Shown here: piece by piece, positions 21,491 to 30,861 of the stretch | Position numbering within the stretch: position 1 is the stretch's first letter | Layout: each line of letters begins with the position of its first letter | Assembly (NCBI RefSeq): GCF_023715105.1 | Contig: NZ_JAMBNO010000010.1 | Coordinates: 124,001-188,000 of the forward strand | Source: Hydrogenophaga intermedia | GTDB lineage: Bacteria > Pseudomonadota > Gammaproteobacteria > Burkholderiales > Burkholderiaceae_C | Direction: 5' to 3' | DNA: 64,000 bases | Notes under the pieces: generated by a model | Told to the model about the DNA's origin: nothing | What the model saw: only the letters and a program-made list of their open reading frames with translations | Database searches by the model: none | Made by a program: the position numbers and the translations under genes

Positions 21491-22123
21491 TCACAGCGGC
21501 GGGCGCTGCTGGCCCACCCATTGCTGCACGCTTGGCCGGTGCCAGTGATGCTCCGCATAGGCTGCGAGTCTTGGCGGCAATGCGTCACCGTGCAGCACCA
21601 GGCGATTGAGCATGAGCGCGAGGTCGACATCCGCGATGGACCACGGGCCGCACAAGTTCTGTGCGCCATCGGGCAGCAAGCCCATTGCTGCGTCGCACAG
21701 CTTTTGCGCAGCGGCCTGCGCGGCCGCTGACAGCGCAGGCATCTTCGCGCCGTAGAAGATGACTTCGGTCGGCCTCTCCACGCGAATGGCCAGCAGATCG
21801 CTGCGAAGCCAGGCCTGCACCTGACGCGCCCGTGCCTTGGCGCGCGCATCCGTGGGGTACAGCGCCACGCCCGGAAAAGCCTCATCGACGTATTCGGTGA
21901 TCGCCGACGACTCCGACAAGGCGAAATCGCCATGAACCAACATGGGAACACGCTGGGTGATGGAGCGGGCTGCGAAGGCCGCTGTGCGGTTGTGTGCGGC
22001 CGCAAGGTCCACCGTCTGCAAATCGAATGGCACGCCCTTTTCGGTCAATGCAACGAAGACCGACATGGCATATGGGCTGGCGAACTGGGCGTCCACATGG
22101 AGGCAGAGTTCAGGGGCTTTCAC
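21491..22123 (-). CDS. glutathione S-transferase (YfcF-like)
   Basis: This 210-residue protein has an N-terminal thioredoxin-like domain (QFASPYAMSVFVALTEKGVPFDLQTVDL), the cis-proline in ITQRVPMLVHG and the glutathione-contacting SESSAITEYVDE. A helical C-terminal domain follows. The start appears to be GTG at 22123, with GAGG about ten bases upstream. It is embedded between cobS and the phosphatase gene in the cobalamin operon. No link of this enzyme type to B12 is established, although glutathionyl-cobalamin exists. Confidence 0.85.
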   Translation of the reverse strand: MKAPELCLHVDAQFASPYAMSVFVALTEKGVPFDLQTVDLAAAHNRTAAFAARSITQRVPMLVHGDFALSESSAITEYVDEAFPGVALYPTDARAKARARQVQAWLRSDLLAIRVERPTEVIFYGAKMPALSAAAQAAAQKLCDAAMGLLPDGAQNLCGPWSIADVDLALMLNRLVLHGDALPPRLAAYAEHHWHRPSVQQWVGQQRPPL

Positions 22124-22154
22124 ATCAGGGTCCTCGAGAAAACTTCAGCGGCGC

Positions 22155-22964
22155 TCACTGGACGCCAAGCGCCAGAACAAAACCGAAGTAGAACAGCACT
22201 TCGCTCACCTGCTGTGTCGCGCCCAGGCCATCGCCCGTGAAGCCTTGCAGCCGGCGCATCAGCCAGCCGCGCATCCACAACGCGCCGAGCAAGGCGCCCA
22301 ACACCGCGCCCCACCATGGGGCCCCCGGATAGAGCCACACCACGAGCAACATGGCCAAGCCAGCCCACAGCCCGCCCGCCAACAGCGCCGCGGTCGAGAG
22401 TTGATCGGCCAGCGGTTTGCTCTTCGAGCCATTCGCATCGCCCACATGGGCCATGGTGTAGATCAGCAGCAAGGGGGTGGCGCGCGAGATCACCTGCGCA
22501 GCAAACAGCACGAACACTGCACGCAGCGCGCCCGTCTGGGCCAGCAGCGCCAGCAGCCCTACCTTGCACAGCAGCGCCAGCACCAGCGCGATGGCGCCGA
22601 AGCTGCCGATGCGCGAGTCTTTCATGATCGTCAGCGCACGATCGCGATCCGCGCTGCCGCCGAGACCGTCGCACAAGTCGGCCAGGCCGTCCTCATGGAA
22701 CGCCCCGGTGAGCAGCACGCCTGCGATGGTGGCGCCCATGGCCGCCACCCAAGGGCGCGCCGACACCGGCGGCAAGCACCACAGCAGCGCGAAGAACACG
22801 CCACTCATCAGGGCACCCACCAGCCAGCCCACGCCGGGGAAATGGGCGGCACTGGCGCGCAACATGGCCGGGCTGTAGCCCACCCAGTCGGCCAATCGAC
22901 CGGTCACCGGCAAGCGCGTGAAGAACTGCACCGCGAGCAGGTAGTGGCGAACGAACTGGCTCAT
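22155..22964 (-). CDS. cobS: adenosylcobinamide-GDP ribazoletransferase
   Basis: CobS joins alpha-ribazole to adenosylcobinamide-GDP in the inner membrane, the last assembly step. The 269-residue protein is strongly hydrophobic with several membrane helices. It has the family marks FFTRLPV, AFHEDGLADLCDGLGGS (acidic metal-binding motif) and MKDSRIGSFG. Its ATG overlaps the cobT stop by four bases. The next gene follows after 31 bases. Confidence 0.95.
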   Translation of the reverse strand: MSQFVRHYLLAVQFFTRLPVTGRLADWVGYSPAMLRASAAHFPGVGWLVGALMSGVFFALLWCLPPVSARPWVAAMGATIAGVLLTGAFHEDGLADLCDGLGGSADRDRALTIMKDSRIGSFGAIALVLALLCKVGLLALLAQTGALRAVFVLFAAQVISRATPLLLIYTMAHVGDANGSKSKPLADQLSTAALLAGGLWAGLAMLLVVWLYPGAPWWGAVLGALLGALWMRGWLMRRLQGFTGDGLGATQQVSEVLFYFGFVLALGVQ

Positions 22965-24013
22965 GGCCGCGCAGGCACCTCGCTGCCGGCGGTGGCCACG
23001 CCCGCACTCTCGAAGCTGGCCATTTCGTTGAGCACGGCGCAGGCGCTCACCAGCAGCGGCCAGGCGATCGCTGCGCCCGAGCCTTCGCCCAGGCGCAAGC
23101 CCAGGTCGAGCAGCGGCTCGGCCCGCAGGTGCGCCAGCATGAGCGCGTGGCCGCGTTCGCCGGAGCGATGTGCGAACACGCAGCGCTGCAGCACATGCGG
23201 CGCCAGCTTGCTGGCCACCAGCACGGCGCTGCTGGCGATGAAGCCGTCGACCACGATCACGCGCCGCTCGGCCGCGGCCTGCAGCACCGCACCCACCAGC
23301 GTGGCGATCTCGAACCCGCCGAAGGCCGCCAGTGCAGTCAGCGGATCGCGGGCATCCGCGTGGCGTTGCAGCACGGCCCGCAACACGCCGATCTTGCGCA
23401 ACACCGCCTCGGCGTCGAGCCCGGTGCCGGCGCCCGTGACGTCGGCGACGTCGAAACCGCCCAGGCGGGCGAGCAGCAGCGACGCGGCCGAGGTGTTGCC
23501 GATCCCCATTTCGCCCAGCAGCAATGTATTGCCGGGCAGTTCGCGCACCACGGCCATGCCGTTGCCCATGGCCTGGTCGCGTTGGGCCGCGCTCATCGCT
23601 GGCCCGTCAAGGGCGTCGGCCGTGCCAGGTGCCACCTTGCACACGCGCAGGCCGGGGCGCGGCGCGAAGTCGTGGCGCACGCCGCAATCCACCACCGTGA
23701 GCGCCAGATCGTGCTGGCGAGCGAGCACGCTCACGGCCGCACCGCCGGCCAGGAAGTTCTCCACCATCTGCCAGGTGACGTCACTCGGATAGGCCGAGAC
23801 ACCCCGTGCGGCCAGGCCGTGGTCGGCGGCGCAGACCAGCATCTGGGGCTGCTGCAGGCGCGGCACAGGGGTGCCGAGGATGAGACCGATGCGCTGCGCC
23901 AGCCCCTCGATGCGACCGAGGGCACCCAACGGCTTGGTCTTGGCGTCGAGCAGGCCTTGCAGCGTGGTCGCCAGGACCGGATCGTGCAGGTCGCTGATGA
24001 GGGGTAGGTTCAT
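22961..24013 (-). CDS. cobT: nicotinate-nucleotide--dimethylbenzimidazole phosphoribosyltransferase
   Basis: CobT activates the lower ligand base of B12 as alpha-ribazole phosphate. The 350-residue protein has the family marks TKPLGALGRIEGLA, VCAADHGLAARGVSAYP, LLGEMGIGNTSAASLL and VIVVDGFIASSA. The catalytic glutamate is expected near the C-terminus in LRLGEGSGAAIAWPLL. ATGA overlaps join it to both cobQ and cobS. Confidence 0.95.
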   Translation of the reverse strand: MNLPLISDLHDPVLATTLQGLLDAKTKPLGALGRIEGLAQRIGLILGTPVPRLQQPQMLVCAADHGLAARGVSAYPSDVTWQMVENFLAGGAAVSVLARQHDLALTVVDCGVRHDFAPRPGLRVCKVAPGTADALDGPAMSAAQRDQAMGNGMAVVRELPGNTLLLGEMGIGNTSAASLLLARLGGFDVADVTGAGTGLDAEAVLRKIGVLRAVLQRHADARDPLTALAAFGGFEIATLVGAVLQAAAERRVIVVDGFIASSAVLVASKLAPHVLQRCVFAHRSGERGHALMLAHLRAEPLLDLGLRLGEGSGAAIAWPLLVSACAVLNEMASFESAGVATAGSEVPARP

Positions 24014-25458
24014 GGGGCGATGAGCGCGTCCAGCGCGCCGGTGTCGAAGTGGGTGTGAATGGTGTCGGCAAGGCCGTCGAACACCGTCTCCAGCGTGGGC
24101 ACCGTGGCGCCGAACAGCGCCTGCAGCACGCGCGGATCCTCGAACAGGCCGTGCAGGTACAGGCCGAGCACATTGCCCGCGTCGTTCTGCCAGGCCAGGC
24201 CCGGCATCGCCTCGCGTGCAACGGCCCCCGCAGCGAGCATCGCGGGGTGCGGCGCCGTCTGACCATGGTGGATCTCGTAGCCGCGTACCGACACGTTCGA
24301 CAGCGCGGCCCAGGCGCCCGCGAGCGCACCGAAGCGCGCCTCGGTGCTGCGCACGGTCTTGTTGCGCGCGAAGGTGGTCACCAGCGGCAGCAGGCCCAGG
24401 CCGGGCGCGTTGCCGTCGATGCCTTCGGTGTCGATCAACGCCTCACCCAGCACCTGCAAGCCACCGCACACGCCGAGCACGCGGCCACCGCGCGCGGTGT
24501 GATCGGCCACCCAGGCATCCAGGCCCTGCTCGCGCAGCCAGGCCAGGTCGGCCGCAGTGGCCTTGCTGCCGGGCAGCACGATCACGTCCGGGTTGGCGGC
24601 GTCGGCCGGCGAGCGAACCCACTGCAGGCGCACGCCGGGCACGTTCTTGAGCGGCTGAAACTCGTCGAGGTTGCTGATGCGCGGCCACGCGACCACGGCG
24701 ATCGTGGTGTGCACCGCGCCAGCGGCGTGGCTGCGGTCGTCGAAGACGCCGTCCTCCTCCGGCAGGCCATGGCGCCATTGCATCGGGATCACCCCGACCG
24801 TGGGCACGCCCGTGAGTTCCTGCAACTGTTGCGGCCCGGGCGCAAGCAAGGCCGCATCGCCGCGGAACTTGTTGAGCACGAAGCCGCGCAGGCGCGCACG
24901 GTCGACCTCCGGCAACAGCGCCCAGGTGCCATAGAGGTGGGCGAACGCGCCGCCGCGGTCGATGTCGGTGACCAGCAGGCAGCGCGCATTCGCCTCGCGC
25001 GCCACACGCAGGTTCACGATGTCGTTGGTCATGAGGTTGATCTCGGCCGGCGAGCCTGCACCCTCGATCACCACCACATCGTTCTCGGCGATCAGTTCGC
25101 GCAACGCCTGACGCACCACGGGCCAGGCGCGCTCGCCGCGCTCGCGCCAGGGCAAGGCGGTCAGCTCAGGGTCGACTTGCCCCATCAGCACGTACTGGCT
25201 GTGCGTGTCGGCCTCGGGTTTGAGCAGCACCGGGTTCATGCGCACCTCGGGCTGCGCGCGCGCGGCGAGTGCCTGGAAGTACTGCGCCGAACCGATCTCG
25301 CCGCCCTGCACCACCCGGGCGTTGTTGCTCATGTTCTGCGCCTTGAACGGCGCTACCTTGCGGCCCTGCCGCGCGTAGTGGCGGCACAGCGCGGTGGCCA
25401 GCCAGCTCTTGCCGGCGCCACTGCTCGTGCCGAGCACCATCACGCAGACCGCGGCCAT
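24010..25458 (-). CDS. cobQ: cobyric acid synthase
   Basis: CobQ amidates four side chains of adenosylcobyrinic acid diamide using glutamine. The 482-residue protein has an N-terminal dethiobiotin-synthetase-like ATPase domain (MVLGTSSGAGKSWL, then FKAQNMSNNARV) and a C-terminal class I glutamine amidotransferase domain. The nucleophile is Cys in VLGVCGGLQVLG and the histidine lies in GYEIHHG. I chose the ATG at 25458, five bases after the bioB stop. The substrate must come from a de novo pathway encoded elsewhere or from salvage. Confidence 0.95.
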   Translation of the reverse strand: MAAVCVMVLGTSSGAGKSWLATALCRHYARQGRKVAPFKAQNMSNNARVVQGGEIGSAQYFQALAARAQPEVRMNPVLLKPEADTHSQYVLMGQVDPELTALPWRERGERAWPVVRQALRELIAENDVVVIEGAGSPAEINLMTNDIVNLRVAREANARCLLVTDIDRGGAFAHLYGTWALLPEVDRARLRGFVLNKFRGDAALLAPGPQQLQELTGVPTVGVIPMQWRHGLPEEDGVFDDRSHAAGAVHTTIAVVAWPRISNLDEFQPLKNVPGVRLQWVRSPADAANPDVIVLPGSKATAADLAWLREQGLDAWVADHTARGGRVLGVCGGLQVLGEALIDTEGIDGNAPGLGLLPLVTTFARNKTVRSTEARFGALAGAWAALSNVSVRGYEIHHGQTAPHPAMLAAGAVAREAMPGLAWQNDAGNVLGLYLHGLFEDPRVLQALFGATVPTLETVFDGLADTIHTHFDTGALDALIAP

Positions 25459-25463
25459 GGTGA

Positions 25464-26489
25464 TCAGCCCTGCCGTGGGCGCAGGCCGAGCTTGTGCAGC
25501 AGCGCCTGGTCGGCCGCCACGTCGGGGTTGCCGGTGGTGAGCAGCTTGTCGCCGTAGAAGATGCTGTTGGCCCCGGCCTGGAAGCACAGGGCCTGCACCG
25601 CTTCGCCCATCTGTTGGCGCCCGGCCGACAGGCGCACCTTCGCGCGCGGCATGGTGATGCGGGCCACCGCGATGGTGCGCACGAATTCGAAAGGATCGAG
25701 GTCGGGCTCATCGGCCAACGGCGTGCCCGCCACCTTCACCAGGTGGTTGATCGGCACCGACTCGGGGTAGTCGGGTTCGAGGTTGGCGAGCTGGGCGATC
25801 AACCCGGCGCGCTGGCGACGCGATTCGCCCATGCCCACGATGCCACCGCAGCAGACCTTCACGCCCGCGCCGCGCACGCGCTGCAGTGTGTCCAGTCGGT
25901 CCTGGTAGTCGCGGGTGGAGATGATGTCGCCGTAGAAGCCGGGGTCGCTGTCGAGGTTGTGGTTGTAGTAGTCCAGGCCGGCGTCGCGCAGTTGTTCGGC
26001 GTGGCCTTCGGCCAGCATGCCCAGCGTGGCGCAGGCTTCCAGCCCTTCGGCCTTCACGGCGCGTACCAGCTCGGCCACGGCCTCGACATCGCGGTCCTTG
26101 GGCGCGCGCCAGGCAGCACCCATGCAAAAACGCGTGGCGCCGGCCGCCTTGGCACGTTGCGCGGCCTCGCGCACCGCGTCCACGGCCATCAGCTTGCCGG
26201 CCTGAACGCCAGTGTCGAAGTGCACCGACTGCGGACAGTACGCGCAGTCCTCGGGGCAGCCGCCGGTCTTCACCGACAAGAGTGTCGCGAGTTCGATCTC
26301 ACGCGGATCGTGGTGCTCGCGGTGCACCGCATGGGCGCGGTGCAGGAGCTCCGCAAAGGGCAGCTCGAACAAGGCCTCGATGGCTTCCATGGACCAACGC
26401 TCCTGGAGGCTGGTTGCGTTGGCGCGCGGCACCAGGCGCACGGGCTGTTCGAGCGGGATGTCGGGGTTGGGGGATGTGGTGATCGTCAT
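25464..26489 (-). CDS. bioB: biotin synthase
   Basis: BioB is the radical-SAM enzyme that inserts sulfur into dethiobiotin. The 341-residue protein has the SAM-cluster motif CPEDCAYC. It also has [30 protein letters not shown] and [10 protein letters not shown], where the arginine ligands the [2Fe-2S] cluster, and [12 protein letters not shown]. All are standard BioB marks. The ATG at 26489 lies eight bases after the upstream stop; an in-frame ATG at 26528 is an alternative. It sits alone, without bioA, bioD or bioF, inside the cobalamin operon. Confidence 0.95.
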   Translation of the reverse strand: MTITTSPNPDIPLEQPVRLVPRANATSLQERWSMEAIEALFELPFAELLHRAHAVHREHHDPREIELATLLSVKTGGCPEDCAYCPQSVHFDTGVQAGKLMAVDAVREAAQRAKAAGATRFCMGAAWRAPKDRDVEAVAELVRAVKAEGLEACATLGMLAEGHAEQLRDAGLDYYNHNLDSDPGFYGDIISTRDYQDRLDTLQRVRGAGVKVCCGGIVGMGESRRQRAGLIAQLANLEPDYPESVPINHLVKVAGTPLADEPDLDPFEFVRTIAVARITMPRAKVRLSAGRQQMGEAVQALCFQAGANSIFYGDKLLTTGNPDVAADQALLHKLGLRPRQG

Positions 26490-26496
26490 GCGAAAA

Positions 26497-27555
26497 TCAA
26501 CTCCGTGGTGTGGCAATGTTGTTGTCATGGGCGGCCAAGGTTGTGACGCGCGCGGTGGCATTGTCGCCGCGCGCGACGTGCGTCCAGGCGGCATGAAGCG
26601 CGGCCTGGTCCGCGGGTGGACGCACACCCAGCCGCACATGCCCAGGCAGGCCGAACGAGGTGGTATCGCGCAGCTTCACGCCGTGTTCTAGGCGCAACCG
26701 CGGCAGGTGGGCAAGGTCTTGCGGCGCCACGCGCGCAACCAGGTAACTGGCGTCGCCGGGCAGCACCGTCCAGCCGAGTGACTGGCACAGTTCGATCTGC
26801 AGCGCTTTCCAATCGCGCAGGGTGCGCAGGCTGTCGCTTAGCCAGTGCTGCACGGGCGGCGTGGGCCAGGTCTTCAGCAGCGCCACGCCATGCGCTCCGA
26901 TGGGCCAGGACGCAGCGAGCGCATCGAGCGCAGACACCGCGTCCATGGCGTCCACGGGGGCAATCGCGTAGGCGGCGCGCACCCCCGTCAGGCCGAGGGC
27001 CTTGTTGGGCGTCCACAGCTGCCACGCCCGCTCGCACACCTGCGCGCCGAAGCTGCTCCGTCCGCTCAGCCGCAGCGGTTCGTAGGCGAGGTCGAGCACG
27101 ACATGGTTGGTGCCACTTGCCATCACCGCCTGCGCTGCGGGTTCGGCCGCACCCAGCGGGCTGCTGGGTTCACACAGCCAGGCGAGGTCAGCCCGCGACG
27201 GCTCGGCCACCCGCGCGAGGCGCCAGGCGGCAGCGCTGCGTGCGTAGTCGCCGTAGGCGTGACGGGGCAACCACACGCGCTGGCCGCCTTCGCGCGCCAC
27301 CCAGGCGGTGAACCGCGCGATGAATTCGCTGGCGCTGGCGGCGAGCGCAATGCGCGAAGCGTCCACCGCATGAAATGCCGCGAGCGTCTGGCGCAGTGCG
27401 TCGTACGTGGGGTCGGGGTAGTGGCTGGCGTCAGCCGCGGTCACTGCGGCAAGTGCGGCCGGACACGGGCCGCAGGCGTTCGCGTTGGTGGAGAAGTCGT
27501 GCGCGGGTACCCCGAGCGCGTCCGCTCCGCCGTGCCATTGCGCGCTTTGGCTCAT
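26497..27555 (-). CDS. cobD: threonine-phosphate decarboxylase (cobalamin synthesis)
   Basis: This PLP enzyme makes aminopropanol phosphate for the nucleotide loop of B12. It is CobD in Salmonella and CobC in Pseudomonas naming. The 352-residue product begins [23 protein letters not shown], typical of the family, with [10 protein letters not shown] and the PLP lysine in [17 protein letters not shown]. The ATG at 27555 overlaps the cbiB stop by four bases, which fixes the start. Sequence divergence within the aminotransferase fold is large, so context carries part of the call. Confidence 0.9.
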   Translation of the reverse strand: MSQSAQWHGGADALGVPAHDFSTNANACGPCPAALAAVTAADASHYPDPTYDALRQTLAAFHAVDASRIALAASASEFIARFTAWVAREGGQRVWLPRHAYGDYARSAAAWRLARVAEPSRADLAWLCEPSSPLGAAEPAAQAVMASGTNHVVLDLAYEPLRLSGRSSFGAQVCERAWQLWTPNKALGLTGVRAAYAIAPVDAMDAVSALDALAASWPIGAHGVALLKTWPTPPVQHWLSDSLRTLRDWKALQIELCQSLGWTVLPGDASYLVARVAPQDLAHLPRLRLEHGVKLRDTTSFGLPGHVRLGVRPPADQAALHAAWTHVARGDNATARVTTLAAHDNNIATPRS

Positions 27556-28514
27556 GGGAACAAATGCCCGTTCCATCGCGACCACAATGCCCAAAGTCCC
27601 GTCAGGCCAGCCAGACCGGCAAGCGTGAACACGCTGCGGGCGGCGACACGCAGCGCGCGGGCAGTGTCTGCGGCCACGGGGGCCCGGCCACCGCGATTGA
27701 GGCTGTAGACACCAGGCTTGTTCAAGCGCACGCCCAGCGTCAGCGCCATCGCCGCCATGGGCCAACCGCTGTTGGGTGAAGGCGTGAGTCGCGCCTCGCC
27801 AGCCAGCGTGGGCCAACGCCTGAGCGCACCAAGCAGCACAGCGGTGAGTCGGGCCGGCACCCACGACAAAACGTCGTCTGCGCGCGCGGCCCATTTGCCC
27901 GCCCAGGTCCAGTCGCGGCCGAGGCGCTCGCCACGGTAGCCCCACATGGCATCGGCGGTGTTGGCAAAACGGTAAAGCGCGGCGCCAGGCAGGCCGGCAA
28001 CCACAAACCAGAACAGCGGCGCCACCACCGAGTCGTTGAGATTCTCGGCCAGTGACTCGATCGCGCTCTCCCGCACCTGCGTTGCGTCGAGGGCTGCCAC
28101 GTCGCGGCTCACCAGCCAGCGCAGCCGCTCGCGCCCGGCCTCGAGCGATTCGCCCAGCGCGGCCTCCACAGCGGCCACTTCGCTGCGCAGCATCTGCCAC
28201 GAGAGCATGGGCTTGAGCAGCACACCCAGCACCAGGGCCTGTGCCCACCAGGCCCACGTGGCCATGGCCCGGACCAGCAGCAGCGCCAAGCCAACGACCA
28301 GCATTGCGCCCAGACACCAGGCCAGCGCGCCCGCGATGAAAGCGCGCGCCGGCTGGAGCCTGCCAGCGCCAAAGCGCGGCGCAACGTGCGGGGCCATGGC
28401 ATTCAGGTATCGCCCCATGGCCACCACCGGATGCCAACGCGCCGGCGGCTCGCCCAGCGCAGCATCGAGCGCGAGCGCAAGCAGCACGGCCAGTGCGGAC
28501 ACCGGTGCGTCCAT
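27552..28514 (-). CDS. cbiB: adenosylcobinamide-phosphate synthase
   Basis: CbiB (CobD in Pseudomonas naming) attaches the aminopropanol arm to cobyric acid in the membrane. The 320-residue protein has several hydrophobic helices and the family marks GEPPARWHPVVAMGRYL and RESAIESLAENLNDSVVAPLFW. YRFANTADAMWGYR is also present. The ATG at 28514 shares one base with the cobO stop (TGATG). The order cobO-cbiB-cobD is a common cobalamin arrangement. Confidence 0.95.
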   Translation of the reverse strand: MDAPVSALAVLLALALDAALGEPPARWHPVVAMGRYLNAMAPHVAPRFGAGRLQPARAFIAGALAWCLGAMLVVGLALLLVRAMATWAWWAQALVLGVLLKPMLSWQMLRSEVAAVEAALGESLEAGRERLRWLVSRDVAALDATQVRESAIESLAENLNDSVVAPLFWFVVAGLPGAALYRFANTADAMWGYRGERLGRDWTWAGKWAARADDVLSWVPARLTAVLLGALRRWPTLAGEARLTPSPNSGWPMAAMALTLGVRLNKPGVYSLNRGGRAPVAADTARALRVAARSVFTLAGLAGLTGLWALWSRWNGHLFP

Positions 28515-29083
28515 CAATCCTCGATACCTCGCTGTGCCGGCACGCCCGCTTTGAAGTGGTGCTTGACCAACGCCATCTCCGTCACGGTGTCGGCGAGCTC
28601 GATCAACTCGTCGGGTGCGCCGCGTCCGGTGAGCGCCACGTGCACGTGCGACGGCCGCTCGCGCAGGCAGGTCAACACCGCGTCCAGCGGCACCCAGCCG
28701 TAGCGCAAGGGGTACATGATTTCGTCGAGCACCACGAGGAAGTGTTCACCGGCACGCAGCGTGGCCTCGGCCTTTGCCCAGCCCTCGCGCGCGAGCTGCG
28801 CCGAGTGATCCAGGTCACGGCTCTTCCAGCTGAAGCCATCGCCCAGGCCCTCGATCGCAATGCCGAGTTGCTCGAACACCCGGTGCTCGCCGAAGCGCGC
28901 CGAGGGCACCTTCATGAACTGGTAAATCTTCACCGGCTTGCCGCGGCCGTGTGCGCGCAGGGCCAGGCCGAAGGCCGCCGTGCTCTTGCCTTTGCCGTGG
29001 CCGGTGTGCACCAGCACCAAACCGCGGCGCTCGCCTTGCGGCTTGGGCGTATCGCGCGACACGGGCGGGGTCTCGATCTGCAT
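28514..29083 (-). CDS. cobO: cob(I)alamin adenosyltransferase, CobO/BtuR type
   Basis: CobO adds the upper adenosyl ligand to reduced corrinoids. The 189-residue protein has the reversed-topology P-loop HTGHGKGKSTAAFGLAL near residue 27, QFMKVPSARFGE, VVLDEIMYPLRYGW and LTGRGAPDELIELADTV, all family marks. It begins 15 bases after the btuD stop, with a recognisable ribosome site (AGGAGAAC) before the ATG. Confidence 0.95.
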   Translation of the reverse strand: MQIETPPVSRDTPKPQGERRGLVLVHTGHGKGKSTAAFGLALRAHGRGKPVKIYQFMKVPSARFGEHRVFEQLGIAIEGLGDGFSWKSRDLDHSAQLAREGWAKAEATLRAGEHFLVVLDEIMYPLRYGWVPLDAVLTCLRERPSHVHVALTGRGAPDELIELADTVTEMALVKHHFKAGVPAQRGIED

Positions 29084-29098
29084 GCGGTTCTCCTGTCT

Positions 29099-29860
29099 TC
29101 AGCGCGGCAATGCCACCCACTGGTCGCCCAGCGCGTGGATGGCGATGCGGTGGTCAAACACCGCTTCGAGCGCGCGGTGGGTGTCGGCGGCGTTGCACAG
29201 GCCCTGGTGCTGCACCCGGCCGTGGTTGACGATGAGCATTTCGTCGGCGTGCAACGCCACGCCGATCTCGTGCAGCACGCTCACCACCGTCTTGCCACGG
29301 GCCACGAGTTCGCGCACCAGCTGCATCCAATCGGCCTGGTGCGGCGGGTCGAGGTTGGCCAGCGGCTCGTCCATCAGCAGCACATCGGCATCCACCGCCA
29401 GCAGACGGGCCAACAGCACGCGCTGGCGTTCGCCGCCGGACAGTGCACCGAGCGCGCGCTCGCGCCAGTCCCAGGCCTGGGTGGCGCGCAGTGCCTGCTC
29501 CACCGCCGCGCGGTCGGCGGGTGATGGAGAGGCAAGCCAGGCCTGGTGTGGCAGACGGCCGAGCATGGCCACCTCCCACACACTGAGATCGTCGGCGCCG
29601 GACTCGCCCTGCCCGAGCCAGGCCAGGGTACGCGCGCGTTCGCGGCCGCGCCATTGCGCCAGCGGACGACCCAGCAGATTCACGGTGCCGCTGTGCGGCA
29701 GCAGACCGGCGAGTGTCTTGAGCAGCGTGGACTTGCCCGCGCCGTTGGGGCCGACGACGCTGGTCCAGCGCGCAGCGGGAAGTTGCAGATCAACGCCGTG
29801 CAGCACGGCGGTGCCGCCGAGCGACACGCCGATGGCATGGGCCTGCAGCGCGGCGCTCAT
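29099..29860 (-). CDS. btuD: cobalamin ABC transporter ATP-binding protein
   Basis: This is the ATPase of the vitamin B12 importer. The 253-residue protein has Walker A (VGPNGAGKSTLLKTLAG), the signature LSGGERQRVLLARLL and Walker B (VLLMDEPLANLD). The H-loop histidine is in VVSVLHEIGVAL. The ATG at 29860 overlaps the btuC stop by four bases. With btuC, btuF and btuB in the same operon, cobalamin or cobinamide is the expected substrate. Confidence 0.93.
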   Translation of the reverse strand: MSAALQAHAIGVSLGGTAVLHGVDLQLPAARWTSVVGPNGAGKSTLLKTLAGLLPHSGTVNLLGRPLAQWRGRERARTLAWLGQGESGADDLSVWEVAMLGRLPHQAWLASPSPADRAAVEQALRATQAWDWRERALGALSGGERQRVLLARLLAVDADVLLMDEPLANLDPPHQADWMQLVRELVARGKTVVSVLHEIGVALHADEMLIVNHGRVQHQGLCNAADTHRALEAVFDHRIAIHALGDQWVALPR

Positions 29861-30861
29861 CGGCCAGCCCCCGGTGCCCGGCGGCGGTGCATCAGCCACA
29901 GCAGGTAGCTGCCGCCCAGCACTGCGGTGAGTACGCCCACCGGCAACTCCTGCGGCGCGATCATCCAGCGCGCCAGCACGTCGGCCGCCATCAGCAACAG
30001 GCCGCCCATCATGGCGCTGAGCACCACCAGGCGGCCGTGTGTGGTCTTGACGATGGAACGCACCAGGTGCGGCGCGGCCAGGCCGACAAAGGCGATCAGG
30101 CCGGTTTGCGCCACCGCCGTACCGGTGGCCAGTGCCAGCACCGCCACCAGCACCGCACGCACCGCCTCCAGCGGCAGGCCCAGACTGAGCGCGGTGGCCT
30201 CGCCCAGGGCCAGGCCATCGAGCACGCGGCCCAGCGCAGCGGCCAGCAGCACGGCGAGCAGCAGCATCGCGGCCATCACGCCGCAGGCCGCCCACCCCAC
30301 GAAACCGGTGCTGCCCAGCATGAAGCCCTGCATGGCCTGCAGCGTGTCGGGCTCGGCGATGGTGACCAGGTCGCGCGCGGCGCTGAGCACCACGCCGACG
30401 ATCACACCCGCAAGCAGCAGGCGCAAGGTCTGCTGCACGCCGCGCGCCAGCGCGAGGGTGAGCACCACGCCCAGCACCGCCCCCAGAAAGGCCGCGCCCG
30501 TGAGGCCCAGGCGCACCAGCCATGTCGTGGCCAACGTGCTGGTGCCCAACAGCGCCAGCGCCAACGCCACCCCCAGCGCCGCGCCGGAGGCGCTGCCCAG
30601 CAGGTAGGGATCGGCCAGCGGATTGCGGAACAGTCCCTGCGCCACCGCGCCGGCCAACCCGAGCAAGCCACCCGCAAGCCAGGCACCCAGCGTGCGCGGC
30701 AGGCGGATCTCCCACAGGATCTGCCAGGCCACAGCGTCGTGCAGTGCGCCGAATACGCTGTCGAAGCCGGTGCTGCCGACACCCGCGCCGAGCAGCAACA
30801 CCAGCGCAGCGGCCACCAGCAGCGCGGTGCCGAGCCAGAGGCTGCGTGTGCGGCCGTTCAT
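29857..30861 (-). CDS. btuC: cobalamin ABC transporter permease
   Basis: This is the FecCD/BtuC-type inner-membrane permease, 334 residues with about ten hydrophobic helices. Recognisable stretches are EIRLPRTLGAWLAGGLLGLAGA, FRNPLADPYLLGSASGAALG, FVGLAAPHLVRSIV and the C-terminal LPVGVLTAVLGGSYLLWLM. The ATG at 30861 overlaps the btuF stop by four bases and is itself followed by btuD with the same overlap. Confidence 0.93.
   Translation of the reverse strand: MNGRTRSLWLGTALLVAAALVLLLGAGVGSTGFDSVFGALHDAVAWQILWEIRLPRTLGAWLAGGLLGLAGAVAQGLFRNPLADPYLLGSASGAALGVALALALLGTSTLATTWLVRLGLTGAAFLGAVLGVVLTLALARGVQQTLRLLLAGVIVGVVLSAARDLVTIAEPDTLQAMQGFMLGSTGFVGWAACGVMAAMLLLAVLLAAALGRVLDGLALGEATALSLGLPLEAVRAVLVAVLALATGTAVAQTGLIAFVGLAAPHLVRSIVKTTHGRLVVLSAMMGGLLLMAADVLARWMIAPQELPVGVLTAVLGGSYLLWLMHRRRAPGAGR

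Noticed and set aside
26497..28437. Apparent 646-residue fusion ahead of the threonine-phosphate decarboxylase
   Set aside because: The first part is an out-of-frame reading of cbiB. The decarboxylase starts at 27555 with an ATGA overlap.
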